Below, piece by piece: positions 5,340-6,006 of a stretch of 6,006 nucleotides of DNA; position 1 is the first letter of the stretch; every line of letters begins with the position of its first letter. The stretch is taken from contig JAFTJJ010000129.1 in assembly GCA_017456465.1 (NCBI GenBank), forward strand, positions 1-6,006, in the 5' to 3' direction. This stretch comes from Clostridia bacterium. GTDB lineage: Bacteria; Bacillota; Clostridia; Christensenellales; UBA1242. The translations under genes and the position numbers were made by a program. The notes beneath the pieces were generated by a model. It worked only from the letters and a program-made list of their open reading frames with translations, had not been told where the DNA came from and did no database searches.

Positions 5340-5962
5340 TAGTTTATACCCAAAGCATCAAAAGCTTGTTTTTTCACTTCTTCTGACTCTGAACTTTTGA
5401 TTTCAATAACTTTTCCAAGTTTTTTGTAGTGATCAATAACGGGTTCAGTTTCTTCAACAAACAGGTTATACCTTTTTGTTATTGTTTCCTCGTTGTCATC
5501 ACTTCTTGTGATATATTCTGCTCCACACTTGGCGCAGTGAACACTGTCTCCACCCCATGATGTGTTGTAGATATATTTACATTTTGGACAAACACGTCGT
5601 CCAAGCAATCTTTCAAGTATTACATCAAGTCCAATTTCAATATCAATCACATAATCAATATCTGTGTAAGACTCAAGAAGCTTTACTTGTTCAAGATTTC
5701 TTGGGAACCCGTCCAAGATGTAACCATTCTTGGCATCAGGTTCCTGTAATCTTTTCTTTAACATTTCAAACACAACTTCTGTCGGAACCAATGCACCTCT
5801 GTCCATAAAACTTTTTGCCTGGATTCCTTCTTCTGTTTGATTTGCTATTGCATCTCTCAAGAGATCTCCAGTTGAAATTGTTGGGATTCCCAACTTTTCT
5901 TTAAGTGGAACTGAAAGAGTTCCCTTTCCAGCACCAGGTGCTCCGATCAAAATAAGTTTCAT
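5339..5962 (-). CDS. adk: Adenylate kinase, zinc-binding LID form
   Basis: It catalyses ATP + AMP = 2 ADP in the cytoplasm and so sets the adenylate balance. The P-loop GAPGAGKGT is at 7-15. The AMP-binding region follows (STGDLLR 30-36, DGFPRN 84-89), with Arg36 and Arg88 in the catalytic arginine positions. The LID begins at GRRVCPKC (121-128), and Cys125, Cys128, Cys143 and Cys146 (CX2C-X14-CX2C) form the structural zinc site typical of Gram-positive enzymes. DDNEETITKRY (155-165) supplies further LID arginines. At 207 residues it is slightly shorter than the usual 212-217. Mild oddities are Leu16 where Gln is common after the P-loop and Asn89 where Thr is common. AGGGAG (5969-5974) precedes ATG 5962 at good spacing. 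secY normally lies upstream. Confidence 0.98.
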   Translation of the reverse strand: MKLILIGAPGAGKGTLSVPLKEKLGIPTISTGDLLRDAIANQTEEGIQAKSFMDRGALVPTEVVFEMLKKRLQEPDAKNGYILDGFPRNLEQVKLLESYTDIDYVIDIEIGLDVILERLLGRRVCPKCKYIYNTSWGGDSVHCAKCGAEYITRSDDNEETITKRYNLFVEETEPVIDHYKKLGKVIEIKSSESEEVKKQAFDALGIN

Positions 5963-6006
5963 AAATTTCTCCCTAAATTTATTTATTATTAAAGAATGTT
6001 TTTATG
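5963..6006. other. Leader of adk and possible tail of an upstream gene
   Basis: These 44 bases are almost all A/T apart from the adk ribosome binding site AGGGAG. All three minus-strand frames meet a stop within nine codons of the right edge, so at most the last few codons of an upstream gene (secY by expected gene order) could be here. It cannot be identified from so little. I see no promoter or terminator. Confidence 0.5.

Noticed and set aside
1..6006. CRISPR arrays, tRNA or rRNA genes, insertion sequences, attachment sites
   Set aside because: I saw no regularly spaced repeats, cloverleaf-like segments, transposase motifs or flanking inverted or direct repeats on either strand.

Overview
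The window looks like a chromosomal piece of a low-GC Gram-positive bacterium (Bacillota, most likely class Clostridia, perhaps an uncultured gut lineage). The reasons are the gene order adk-map-infA-rpmJ-rpsM-rpsK-rpsD-rpoA-rplQ, the placement of rpsD inside the cluster (it lies elsewhere in Bacillus), strong GGAG-type ribosome binding sites, very AT-rich intergenic DNA, zinc-binding (Cys4) forms of S4 and adenylate kinase, and a clostridial-type L17 N-terminus. The taxonomy is inference from memory of these families.

Every convincing gene is on the minus strand, so transcription runs from the right edge to the left. From right to left: 5963-6006 is a short leader to adk, perhaps with the tail of an upstream gene (secY would be expected). 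Then come adk, map, infA, rpmJ, a 129-base gap with a hairpin, then rpsM, rpsK, rpsD, rpoA and rplQ. The spc/alpha ribosomal operon ends at a clear intrinsic terminator (1103-1138). An AT-rich spacer follows, with a second possible hairpin, an extended -10 promoter and a dyad inside that promoter. The last gene, cut by the left edge, encodes a protein with a long lysine-rich helical N-terminus joined to a condensation/acyltransferase-like domain with a HALADG motif.

The operon supplies translation and transcription parts together: three small-subunit proteins (S13, S11, S4), two large-subunit proteins (L36, L17), initiation factor IF-1, the RNA polymerase alpha subunit, methionine aminopeptidase for N-terminal processing, and adenylate kinase for nucleotide balance. 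The genes are tightly packed. adk and map overlap by one base, map and infA are 2 bases apart, and several ribosome binding sites sit on or beside the preceding stop codon.

Most of the window is ordinary housekeeping DNA, and I see no convincing new multi-gene system. The points worth a second look are the left-edge acyltransferase-like gene and its promoter dyad, the TTG start of infA with substitutions at usually basic rRNA-facing positions of IF-1, a roughly 50-residue insertion in L17, and the structured gap before rpsM.
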